A DNA stretch of 64,000 nt from the NCBI RefSeq assembly GCF_023746615.1, contig NZ_CP082275.1:558001-622000 (forward strand). The letters are read 5' to 3'. Both the position numbers and the translations under genes were made by a program. Source of the stretch: Grimontia kaedaensis (GTDB lineage: Bacteria; Pseudomonadota; Gammaproteobacteria; Enterobacterales; Vibrionaceae). The notes under the pieces were generated by a model. It saw only the letters and a program-made list of their open reading frames with translations, did not search any database and had not been told where the DNA came from. Shown here piece by piece: positions 29,429 through 37,308 of the stretch (its first letter is position 1; every line of letters starts with the position of its first letter).

Positions 29429-31219
29429 GTGAGTCAGATAGCCAGCAACATCGCAGAGAAAGCATCCTTTCAAGCATTCTTTAACTGTTATCTGAAAGAG
29501 GTCGATGCTGGGGATTGGTCTCCCGCTTCACGCTGGCAGATGTCGGTGGGCCGATTTGGAGATGCGGCAAAAGACAAGTGGATTGTCGAAATCTCACTGC
29601 CACATTTAGTAGGAAAGCTTGCCGTAAATGTTGAATACCGCTCATTAGTCGGGAATCACCGATTAGGCAAAGTACTGATTCAAGTTGATAAGTTCTCTTG
29701 GAAAGTGATCTCAGAGACGCATGCTTTACAACAACTTATCGAAGGGATCTTCCACGCAAAGTCAGCCGCTTTTGAATGCAAGCAAGAGCTCATGCTGCGT
29801 GTGATTGAAAGCCAGAGACTAATGACGCAGTACATTGAAGAACGTCGTGGCGATCCATCGCTCAGCAAGCCAAATTTCATTGACGCTGAACAATCATTGC
29901 TTTTTGGTCACTGGCAACATCCTACACCGAAAAGCCGTCAGGGAATGTTGGAATATCATCACGCATTCTATGCACCTGAAACAAAAGGGCGCTTTCCCCT
30001 TCACTACTTTAGTATTGATCGTGCTCTGATCAAGCAACGGTCTGCGATCCCGTTGACCGCAGAAGAAGTGATCACTGAATCTTTGCCTGCTGCGGCGGAT
30101 AAACCAGAAACCCATATTGTGGTTCCCATGCATCCTCTTCAAGCGCAGTGGCTTCTTCATCAAAACGATATTCGAGCGTTGATAAAGACGGGCGATATTA
30201 AGGATTTGGGAAGTTATGGCCCTGAGTTTACCGCTACGTCTTCTGTGCGCTCTCTCTATCACCCGAATCTGAATTGGATGTACAAATTCTCCCTGCCAGT
30301 AAAAATCACCAACTCACTGCGTGTTAACAAACGCCATGAGTTGGATGCTGGTGTGGTCATGGCGACACTATATCGCAAAACGGGTTTTAGTGAGCGCCAT
30401 GCCTGCTTCAAGGTCATTACTGATCCCGCATACATCACGGTCGATTTGCCTAGTCAGGAAGAAAGTGGTTTTGAAGTCATCATACGCGAAAATCCTTTCC
30501 CAGAGGGCAAGGCTCAAGATGTGGTTACCATCGCGGCATTGACTCAGTCTCCAATGCCAGGTGAAAGCTCGATGCTTTATGACGTCATCAGCAAGCTTGC
30601 GAACCGAAATGAATCAGATTACCTGCGCATTGCCATTAAGTGGTTTGCCAAATACTGGGAATGCGCCATAGAGCCAATGATTGCGCTTTATGACGAACAT
30701 GGCATTGCGCTTGAAGCTCACCAGCAAAACAGTGTGATTGAGATGAAAGAGGGGCTTCCATCGGTTTATTACTTCCGTGATAACCAAGGCTTCTATCTTT
30801 CCAAAGCGTATCGTGGATATCTGGAAACTATGGAGCCGGATTCTGTCACCGTAGACTCTCTCTATTTCGATGACGATGTTATCTGCGATCGTTTTGCTTA
30901 TTACCTGTTCATCAACCATTTGTTCTCCATCATTGGCCGCATGGGAGCAGATGGTCTGGTTGAAGAGCGAATACTTATCAGCTTCGTTCAGCAGAGGCTC
31001 TATGCGCTGAGAAACACCCTTTCCGGTGCGGGAAAACTGTTTGTCGAAAAGCTACTGTCAGAATCAGCTATCCCGGTAAAAGCCAACTTGTTAACCCGTG
31101 TTCATGATGTTGATGAACTGCTGGCAGACAACGAACAAGCTATCTACTGCACGATTTCCAACCCGCTTGTGATGACTTGTCTGGAAGAGCCGATGGAGGT
31201 GAATTATGCCTCTGCCTAA
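29429..31219 (+). CDS. asbA: NIS siderophore synthetase, AsbA-like (IucA/IucC family)
   Basis: 596-residue cytoplasmic ligase of the NRPS-independent siderophore family; AsbA of the petrobactin pathway joins spermidine to a citrate carboxylate using ATP. Visible family motifs: VVPMHPLQAQW (about 230-240), a TSSVRSLYHP segment (about 271-280), KFSLPVKITNSLR (about 289-301, ATP site) and the EAHQQNSVIE motif near 429 in the catalytic cleft. C-terminal ferric-transporter-like FhuF segment is present. GTG start with a GCGAGGG site. First gene of a five-gene operon; overlaps asbB by 14 bp. Assignment to asbA rather than another IucA protein rests on the neighbours. Confidence 0.85.
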   Translation: MSQIASNIAEKASFQAFFNCYLKEVDAGDWSPASRWQMSVGRFGDAAKDKWIVEISLPHLVGKLAVNVEYRSLVGNHRLGKVLIQVDKFSWKVISETHALQQLIEGIFHAKSAAFECKQELMLRVIESQRLMTQYIEERRGDPSLSKPNFIDAEQSLLFGHWQHPTPKSRQGMLEYHHAFYAPETKGRFPLHYFSIDRALIKQRSAIPLTAEEVITESLPAAADKPETHIVVPMHPLQAQWLLHQNDIRALIKTGDIKDLGSYGPEFTATSSVRSLYHPNLNWMYKFSLPVKITNSLRVNKRHELDAGVVMATLYRKTGFSERHACFKVITDPAYITVDLPSQEESGFEVIIRENPFPEGKAQDVVTIAALTQSPMPGESSMLYDVISKLANRNESDYLRIAIKWFAKYWECAIEPMIALYDEHGIALEAHQQNSVIEMKEGLPSVYYFRDNQGFYLSKAYRGYLETMEPDSVTVDSLYFDDDVICDRFAYYLFINHLFSIIGRMGADGLVEERILISFVQQRLYALRNTLSGAGKLFVEKLLSESAIPVKANLLTRVHDVDELLADNEQAIYCTISNPLVMTCLEEPMEVNYASA

Positions 31220-32927
31220 TAGCCAGAATTTGTCAGCGATTGAAAGAGTCATTAAGCAACTGTTAGAAGCGGTACTGTTTGAAAATTGCGTCGACATCTC
31301 TGACAAAGAGGGGAAGTTTGCTTGGAAGCTTGGGGAAAGAGAATATCTTATCTCAGGTCAGCGAGGCGCATTTGGTCGCTATCGACTCGATATTCAGTCG
31401 CTATGTATCGATGGTGTTCGCGCCAATGTTTCTGCGCATTGGCAGCAGATAATTGAAGATTTACCTGCAACAGAGAAAACCAAATACGCGCTTGCCGAGG
31501 AGTTCTCACAAACAGCTGCCCTTTGCGAGTGGAACCGTCGACACGTCAGTAAGCCTGAATCCCGTCGCTACCAAGAGTTTGAAACCTTGGAAGGCTCGCT
31601 TGATGAAGGACATCCATACCATCCTTCCTTCAAGGCGCGTACCGGATTCAGTGCTGCAGATCATGAAGCTTACGGCCCTGAATCTTCCAAGCCCTTCTAC
31701 CTATGTTGGCTCGCCGTTAAGCGCACTCACATCAAACAAAATTTGCCACAACCCCATGACGCTTTCTGGCTCAGAGAGCTTGGCCGAACTCAATGGTTAA
31801 GATTATCTGGGGCATTGAGTGCACAGAACAAAAGTTGGGATGAATATTCGCTGTTGCCCATGCATCCATGGCAATGGCAACAGTTGAGGCAAGAACAATT
31901 GCTTGAGCCACTTGCGGATCAAACCCTCATATTTCTGGGCTTGGGAGCTGATCAATACACCGCATCACAATCTGTTCGCACCTTGATGAACGCCAGCTAT
32001 TCCGATAGAGCCAATATCAAATTGTCTTTGAGCATGGTGAATACCTCATCGAAGCGCACATTGGCACCGCACTCTATTTGTATGGCGCCAGTGGTTTCGA
32101 CTTGGCTCAACCGAATTATTGAAAGTGACTTCGAACTGTCGGCGCTCTCTATTTTGGAAGAGTACGCAGGTGCCCGTTTCCATGTGCCGGGGAAGACCTC
32201 TGAAACGTCTCCGCTCGCTTCAGAAGTAGCGGTTATCTTCCGCGAAAGTGTGCAGCCCAAATTGCGTGAGGGTGAGTCAGCGATTCCCTTCAACGCATTG
32301 ATGATGCTTGAAGACGACGGCTTACCTTTCATTGCTGGTTGGGTAGAAACCTATGGCTTGAATATCTGGTTGAGCCGTTTAATCGATGTCGTGGTGCTTC
32401 CTGTATGGCACCTACTGGTTAAACACGGCATTGGTATTGAACCTCATGGTCAGAACATGGTGCTGGTTCATCGTGATGGTTGGCCGGAACGAGTCATAGT
32501 GCGGGATTTCCATGAAAGCGTGGAATATCACCTGCCATTTCTGGCCAATCCAGAATGGTTACCAGACTTTGCTGCCATTGAACCCTTCCTCGCACGTGCT
32601 CCTATCGATGACTACTACGGCATGAGTTCGGTGGAGTTATTGCGTGAGTTGGTGATGGACACCCTCTTTATTTACAGCCTGACAGAGGTCTCTTTCCTCA
32701 TAGAAAAAAGCTACGGCATGAGCGAACAAAGCTTTTGGAACATGGTAGGCCAAAAGCTTGAAGACTATGCCGATGACCACCCAGAACTTGATAGCCGCTT
32801 GCAGCAACTTGGCTACACCGAGGCGCAGGTACTGACGGAGTCTCTGATGACCCGAAAGTTCAAAGGAAGCCAGGCTGAGTGTCACCACTTGGTGCCCAAC
32901 CCATTTCATAAATATTCTCAAAAATAG
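31206..32927 (+). CDS. asbB: NIS siderophore synthetase, AsbB-like (IucA/IucC family)
   Basis: 573-residue second NIS synthetase. Motifs: LPMHPWQWQQ (about 217-226), ASQSVRTLMN (about 255-264), KLSLSMVNTSSKR (about 271-283) and GIEPHGQNMVLVHRDG (about 413-428). In petrobactin biosynthesis AsbB adds the second spermidine arm to citrate (or condenses the aryl-spermidine unit). Two IucA/IucC proteins of different subtypes next to each other indicate a citrate core substituted on both sides. The ATG lies within the 3' end of asbA and is preceded by GATGGAGGTG. asbC starts 7 bp after its stop. Confidence 0.85.
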   Translation: MPLPNSQNLSAIERVIKQLLEAVLFENCVDISDKEGKFAWKLGEREYLISGQRGAFGRYRLDIQSLCIDGVRANVSAHWQQIIEDLPATEKTKYALAEEFSQTAALCEWNRRHVSKPESRRYQEFETLEGSLDEGHPYHPSFKARTGFSAADHEAYGPESSKPFYLCWLAVKRTHIKQNLPQPHDAFWLRELGRTQWLRLSGALSAQNKSWDEYSLLPMHPWQWQQLRQEQLLEPLADQTLIFLGLGADQYTASQSVRTLMNASYSDRANIKLSLSMVNTSSKRTLAPHSICMAPVVSTWLNRIIESDFELSALSILEEYAGARFHVPGKTSETSPLASEVAVIFRESVQPKLREGESAIPFNALMMLEDDGLPFIAGWVETYGLNIWLSRLIDVVVLPVWHLLVKHGIGIEPHGQNMVLVHRDGWPERVIVRDFHESVEYHLPFLANPEWLPDFAAIEPFLARAPIDDYYGMSSVELLRELVMDTLFIYSLTEVSFLIEKSYGMSEQSFWNMVGQKLEDYADDHPELDSRLQQLGYTEAQVLTESLMTRKFKGSQAECHHLVPNPFHKYSQK

Positions 32928-32934
32928 GGACGTT

Positions 32935-34191
32935 ATGATTTACGTAAATGATGACTTTTTCAGTCATGAATTCTTTGAGCGCAGTAACGAAGCGTTCCGC
33001 TCACACCCTGAACTTGGCAGCTGCGCAGGGAAGCGCTTTGCTGTTTGCACAGAAGACCCAGCTTATCTGCTGGCGGTGTGTTTGTACCTTAAAGCCAATG
33101 GCGGCTCTTTTTACCCCATTTTCGCCCCGACGCCCCGTCTTGCTGCCAAACGATTAGCAACACGCGCCCAGTGCCACGTCCTGCTATTTGAACAAGGGCA
33201 ACCTGCGATGTCGCTTCAGCAAGAAGGTGATGATGACGTGGCTGTGCTGGTGCAAACCAGCTCCGGCACCACCGGTGAGCCAAAGGTGATCACCCGAAGC
33301 TGGTCTTCAATCGACGAAGAAGTAGAAAGCTACGTCGCGAAGTTCAAAAAGCCGAACAAGATGACTCCACTGATTGCCTGCCCGATCACCCATTCCTATG
33401 GCTTGATTGCCGGTGTATTTGTGGCACTGAAGCGTGGTCAATCACCAGTCATCATTAACAACATTAACCCGAAATTCCTGCTGAAAAAGCTGATGACGAC
33501 GCCGGATCATTTGCTGTATTCGTCCCCAGCTTTGATTCACTCAGTGGTGCAGCTTTACCCGAAAGGCCAACAACTGAATGCCGTGATGACCTCGGGCACT
33601 GTGTTACCCAAAGCCTGGTTTGAGGCGTTGCGTGAAAAAGCCAAACATGTCTTCCAGCAATATGGCTGTTCAGAAGCTGGCTGCATTGCCATTAACTCGG
33701 ATACCAAGGCGGCGAATCACATCGGTACCCCGCTTGGACATCTCAAGGTCAATGCCGGTATCGACACGTCAAGACCGGGAGAGATCGTGGTGCAAAAAGG
33801 GGATGACATCATCTTCACCAAAGATCTGGGCTATTTCGATGATCAGGGTCAGTTGATCTTCGTTTCCCGTGCAGACGACATGATTAATGTCTCTGGCCTG
33901 AATGTGTACCCACAGGATGTTGAGAACGTGGTACTTGAGATCGCAGAGATCTCCGAAGCCGTGGTCTTCAAACGCTCTGATCCGCTATCAGGTGAACGGG
34001 TCTGTCTGCAGTTTGTAGCAAGCGATGCACTAGAACCAAGCCGGATCCGAAAATGGTGTTCGACACGGCTGGCATCCTACCAACTGCCCGTCGATATCGA
34101 GCAATGCACAGTGATTGAAAAGATGGCCAACGGAAAGATCAACCGTAACGTGCTGTCTCAAAGCAAAATTTCCATTCCAGCGATAGGTTAA
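32935..34191 (+). CDS. asbC: Aryl-AMP ligase, AsbC-like (3,4-dihydroxybenzoate activation)
   Basis: 418-residue ANL-superfamily adenylating enzyme, shorter at the N terminus than usual acyl-CoA ligases, as is B. anthracis AsbC. Core motifs: the P-loop-like TSSGTTGEPKV (about 104-114), the YGCSEAGC segment (about 241-248), the YFDDQGQLIFVSRADDMINVSGLNVYP hinge region and the final catalytic Lys in MANGKINRN. AsbC adenylates 3,4-dihydroxybenzoate and loads it on the carrier AsbD. Here the carrier gene follows after 9 bp. Substrate is inferred from the adjacent AsbF. Confidence 0.85.
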   Translation: MIYVNDDFFSHEFFERSNEAFRSHPELGSCAGKRFAVCTEDPAYLLAVCLYLKANGGSFYPIFAPTPRLAAKRLATRAQCHVLLFEQGQPAMSLQQEGDDDVAVLVQTSSGTTGEPKVITRSWSSIDEEVESYVAKFKKPNKMTPLIACPITHSYGLIAGVFVALKRGQSPVIINNINPKFLLKKLMTTPDHLLYSSPALIHSVVQLYPKGQQLNAVMTSGTVLPKAWFEALREKAKHVFQQYGCSEAGCIAINSDTKAANHIGTPLGHLKVNAGIDTSRPGEIVVQKGDDIIFTKDLGYFDDQGQLIFVSRADDMINVSGLNVYPQDVENVVLEIAEISEAVVFKRSDPLSGERVCLQFVASDALEPSRIRKWCSTRLASYQLPVDIEQCTVIEKMANGKINRNVLSQSKISIPAIG

Positions 34192-34200
34192 GGAGCGCCC

Positions 34201-35472
34201 ATGGAACGCGAACAATTGATTGCATCCATTCGCCAGGTATTGAGCGACAACATGCAAAATGCCCACATGGAAAAATTCAGTGAGAGTGCAAGGCTGAATG
34301 AAGACCTTTATCTGGATTCGGTGCTTATCCTTCAGCTAATCCTGCACCTTGAGTTGGATCTGGGATTGACCGTGCCGGAGGAAAATATTACCGCGGCAGA
34401 CTATGCGACGGTTTCCAGTCTGGCGGACTTCCTGTGTCGCATTGAGCGTAATGAGCCTGCCCTAAAAGCGCAGGAGGAAGAATTTGAAGACGTCAAAGTA
34501 CATTGCTTTGTCAGTTGCGTCTGTGAGTCCTTGAAGCGAAAAGGCATTGATCACCGTCCGTTTTACTTCGGCGTTTGGGATGCGACCTTCACCATCAGTG
34601 AGAACTACCAGCTTCAATACCACTCCGACGAGATAAACCATGGCAGTTTCCTTGATTGGTACCACCGCCTGTATGGTGTGGCACTGGCTCCTTGGTATGA
34701 CGAAGGCAAAACCAAACAAGACAACATTGAAGAAATGCAGCGTCTGTTGGCAACCAAAGCAGAAACCTCACACCTAATGGTGATGCTGGATATGTATCAA
34801 TTACCGGAGCGTGAGAATAAGTTCAACCAGAACCCTTTTCCGCACTATGTGATGCTTGAGAACACCCATGATCCGAAAACCCTGTTTATGTCCGATCCGG
34901 ATTTCCGTTGGGAAGGTGAGCTCGAAAGCGCGCGTATCTTCAATGCGATTTCCCAACCGAGTGTAGCAGGCGGCTACCTGCTGGATGAAACCGGTTTACA
35001 GCATGCGAATGATCGCGATGTTCAAGCTTACTTTGAGGCGTGCTTTATTGCTGACGGTAATCCGCTGACGAGTTCTATTCGACGCATTCTGGATGCTCAT
35101 GTCCGCGGTTATGCAGGGGTAAAACTCACGGACCTATCATTGGCATTGCGTGAAATTCGGGTGATTGCGGTGCGTAAATATGCCTATGAGCACGGCTTTG
35201 CTTTCTTCTGGCGCGCGCTTGGTCTGCCTGATGATGATTTTGAGATCTGGTGTGATGTGATTGAAGAGCTCATCCAAACCTATAGTCGGATCCAATACCA
35301 AATTATGAAGTTGGCAGAAACTGGCGATCTGGATCTGCAGGTCGAGATTTATGCCTTGTTGAATAAGCAGGATCGTACGGAGTTTCGCATCAAAAAACGC
35401 CTCAACGAAGTCTATCGTGATTGGTGCGAGCTGAACGATTTACCGCTTGAAGCGGCAGTAGAGGTTGCCTGA
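34201..35472 (+). CDS. Fused aryl-carrier protein/condensation enzyme, AsbD-AsbE-like
   Basis: 423-residue protein with two parts. Residues 1-about 88 are an acyl-carrier domain with the phosphopantetheine attachment site LYLDSVLIL (Ser 40). Residues about 95-420 are a helical domain rich in charged residues that fits AsbE in length (about 327 residues) and position. In Bacillus anthracis AsbD (91 residues) and AsbE are separate proteins: AsbD carries 3,4-dihydroxybenzoyl and AsbE transfers it to spermidine. A fusion would put donor and transferase on one chain. The sequence is continuous, with no frame break. Linker at about 88-100 is acidic (EEEFED). One base separates its stop from asbF. 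Confidence 0.8.
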   Translation: MEREQLIASIRQVLSDNMQNAHMEKFSESARLNEDLYLDSVLILQLILHLELDLGLTVPEENITAADYATVSSLADFLCRIERNEPALKAQEEEFEDVKVHCFVSCVCESLKRKGIDHRPFYFGVWDATFTISENYQLQYHSDEINHGSFLDWYHRLYGVALAPWYDEGKTKQDNIEEMQRLLATKAETSHLMVMLDMYQLPERENKFNQNPFPHYVMLENTHDPKTLFMSDPDFRWEGELESARIFNAISQPSVAGGYLLDETGLQHANDRDVQAYFEACFIADGNPLTSSIRRILDAHVRGYAGVKLTDLSLALREIRVIAVRKYAYEHGFAFFWRALGLPDDDFEIWCDVIEELIQTYSRIQYQIMKLAETGDLDLQVEIYALLNKQDRTEFRIKKRLNEVYRDWCELNDLPLEAAVEVA

Positions 35473-35473
35473 T

Positions 35474-36340
35474 ATGCAGCTTTCAATCTGTACCATTTCA
35501 TTCCGACACCAGCTTGTTTCAATGGACAATCTGGCGGAGTGGGCTTGTTGCCACGGGTTTCAGGGTATTGAGCTTTGGGGAGCTCATGCCCTGAGCCTGG
35601 AGGCACAGCCGCAATATGATGCCAAGTGGCTAAACGACATGGGACTATCGATTTCCATGTTGAGTGACTATTTGCCCATTGCGGGTGATAAGCGCAATGC
35701 CTGGCAAAAATGCCGTCATATCTGTCGATTGGCAAAACAGTGGGATACCAAGAAGGTACGCACTTTTGCCGGTCACCAAGCGAGTAGCGAAGTGGGAGCA
35801 ATAGCGCGCAAAGAAATGACTCAGCGCCTGAGAGGGATCTGTGAGTACGCCGCCGATCAGGGGTTGGATGTGTTGGTAGAAACCCATCCCGGTACGTTGG
35901 CCGACACCTCATCATCAATCGTGCAGTTGATTGAAGAAGTTGATCATCCAGCACTGAAGCTTAATTACGACACCTTGCATGTGTGGGAGTCCGGCGAGGA
36001 TCCAGCTCAATTTCACCGGCAGGTCGAGGAGCACGTTGGTCATTATCACCTTAAGAATGTGCTGTCGCGCGAACTGCTAACCGTTTTCTCTCCGGAAAAC
36101 GTCTACTCGCCAGCAGGGAGTCGATACGGCATGGTGCCGTTGCTTGAAGGGGCAATGGACTACCAACAGTTCTTGCCACAGGTGCTCGGTAAGCCTGCAG
36201 CGACGGCTTCATTGGAATGGTTTGGACATAATGTTAAACAGACATTATTGGATGACAAAGCGGCATTGGAAGAGATGAAACTGAGTTTACTGAGAGAGAA
36301 CTCATCAAGAGTTGTTGGTTGCCCAGATTATTTAACCTGA
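35474..36340 (+). CDS. asbF: 3-Dehydroshikimate dehydratase, AsbF-like
   Basis: 288-residue TIM-barrel enzyme of the sugar-phosphate isomerase/AP-endonuclease-2 fold. It converts the shikimate-pathway intermediate 3-dehydroshikimate to 3,4-dihydroxybenzoate. Strong likeness to B. anthracis AsbF from memory: CTISFRHQL at the N terminus, GFQGIELWGAHA, VETHPGTLADT, LHVWESGEDP, HYHLKN and SLEWFGHN, which include the metal-binding Glu/His/Asp residues. I chose ATG 35474, which gives the MQLSICTISF start, over the upstream TTG. Last gene of the operon; this enzyme is the most specific evidence for a 3,4-catecholate siderophore. Confidence 0.9.
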   Translation: MQLSICTISFRHQLVSMDNLAEWACCHGFQGIELWGAHALSLEAQPQYDAKWLNDMGLSISMLSDYLPIAGDKRNAWQKCRHICRLAKQWDTKKVRTFAGHQASSEVGAIARKEMTQRLRGICEYAADQGLDVLVETHPGTLADTSSSIVQLIEEVDHPALKLNYDTLHVWESGEDPAQFHRQVEEHVGHYHLKNVLSRELLTVFSPENVYSPAGSRYGMVPLLEGAMDYQQFLPQVLGKPAATASLEWFGHNVKQTLLDDKAALEEMKLSLLRENSSRVVGCPDYLT

Positions 36341-36398
36341 TTATGTGATATTGATCGCTACAGGGCAGGTTTGAACTTTAACTTTAACTGATGATATT

Positions 36399-36417
36399 GA
36401 TAATCGTAATCATTATC
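36399..36417 (+). promoter_or_regulatory. Fur box upstream of the atypical regulator
   Basis: GATAATCGTAATCATTATC matches the 19-bp Fur consensus GATAATGATAATCATTATC at 17 positions. Further GAT-rich half-sites directly upstream (36390-36400) could extend the operator. Confidence 0.88.
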
Positions 36418-36448
36418 GTTTGAGAGTTATTGACCATTAGGTAATCGA

Positions 36449-37153
36449 ATGTCCCTACACAGTGCTCCATCGGCAGGGCAAATCCTGATTGTTGACAGAA
36501 ATCGAGCGTATTGCGAAAAGCTAATACATCGATTCAATGAGAAAGGCTTTGCCATCAGGCGTTGTGTCTCAGATTCACAGGCTTCAGACATCTATCGAAC
36601 CACCAATCTCGATCTTGTCATCTTTGCTGCCGACCTGCCGGAAATGGAAGGTTTTCGTTTGCTGAAACGCTACCGGGAGGAGACTGCAACGCCGATTCTG
36701 ATGCTAGATGATACTTACAATCATCATGATTGCATGAACTGCTTTTTGTTTGGCGCTGATGACTATATAACGAGACAGCAGCCTCTGGATGAAATCGTTT
36801 GGCGTGCTGCTGCCGTGTTAAGGCGAAGTGCCCAGATACCTGCGAAAGAAAGCAAAACCCAATTGGTGGTGGACGAGTTGGTTCTGGACAGAAAATATCA
36901 GACAGTTTTCTATGATGGAGAGCAAGTCTCTGTCACACCCATTCAGTTCAAATTGCTCTGGACATTGGTGTTCCAGCAGCATCAGGTGTTATCCAAAGAC
37001 TTTCTCTACAGGCAGGTATTGGCGAGGGACTTCCAAAAATACGATCGCAGTCTTGATATGCATTTGAGCAGAGTGCGAAAGAAGCTGGTGGGGGTCGGCA
37101 TGGCGGCTGAGCGATTACAGACCGCCCATGGAAAAGGATATTGCTTCTCTTAA
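36449..37153 (+). CDS. OmpR-family regulator with degenerate receiver domain
   Basis: 234 residues: receiver-like domain (about 11-125) and an intact C-terminal winged-helix DNA-binding domain (about 138-233; QFKLLWTLV, DRSLDMHLSRVRKKL). Aligned with PhoB (which also lies in this window), the phosphoacceptor Asp is Ala 60 (DLVIFAADLPEMEG), the acidic pair is Asp 16-Arg 17, the conserved Thr is Asp 87 and the conserved Lys is Arg 109 (YITRQQP). It therefore cannot be phosphorylated in the normal way. No sensor kinase is nearby. A strong Fur box precedes it, and the TonB receptor gene follows, so an iron-responsive activator of the island is a reasonable guess. Confidence 0.85.
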   Translation: MSLHSAPSAGQILIVDRNRAYCEKLIHRFNEKGFAIRRCVSDSQASDIYRTTNLDLVIFAADLPEMEGFRLLKRYREETATPILMLDDTYNHHDCMNCFLFGADDYITRQQPLDEIVWRAAAVLRRSAQIPAKESKTQLVVDELVLDRKYQTVFYDGEQVSVTPIQFKLLWTLVFQQHQVLSKDFLYRQVLARDFQKYDRSLDMHLSRVRKKLVGVGMAAERLQTAHGKGYCFS

Positions 37154-37176
37154 ATAGCGCCATCTGGCGCTATTTT
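37152..37176 (+). terminator. Terminator of the atypical regulator gene
   Basis: Eleven-bp stem (37152-37162 with 37165-37175) overlapping the stop codon, with a short T tail. Confidence 0.8.
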
Positions 37177-37267
37177 CACATATGTCATACTTATCAATAG
37201 ATTAGTTTTATTAGGCTGACTTTGTAACAGTTGTAAAAGGCGTTTACAGCACAACGTATCAATGAAT

Positions 37268-37286
37268 AATAATGCGAATCATTATC
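37268..37286 (+). promoter_or_regulatory. Fur box upstream of the TonB-dependent receptor
   Basis: AATAATGCGAATCATTATC matches the Fur consensus at 16 of 19 positions, 22 bp before the start codon of the receptor gene. Confidence 0.85.
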
Positions 37287-37308
37287 ATTGTAGTTGCAGG
37301 ACGTTGTA

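Noticed and set aside
29429..32927. Aerobactin (iucA/iucC) or vibrioferrin (pvs) cluster
   Set aside because: No lysine hydroxylase or acetyltransferase, no PLP decarboxylase or ATP-grasp gene; the AsbC- and AsbF-like neighbours indicate petrobactin chemistry.
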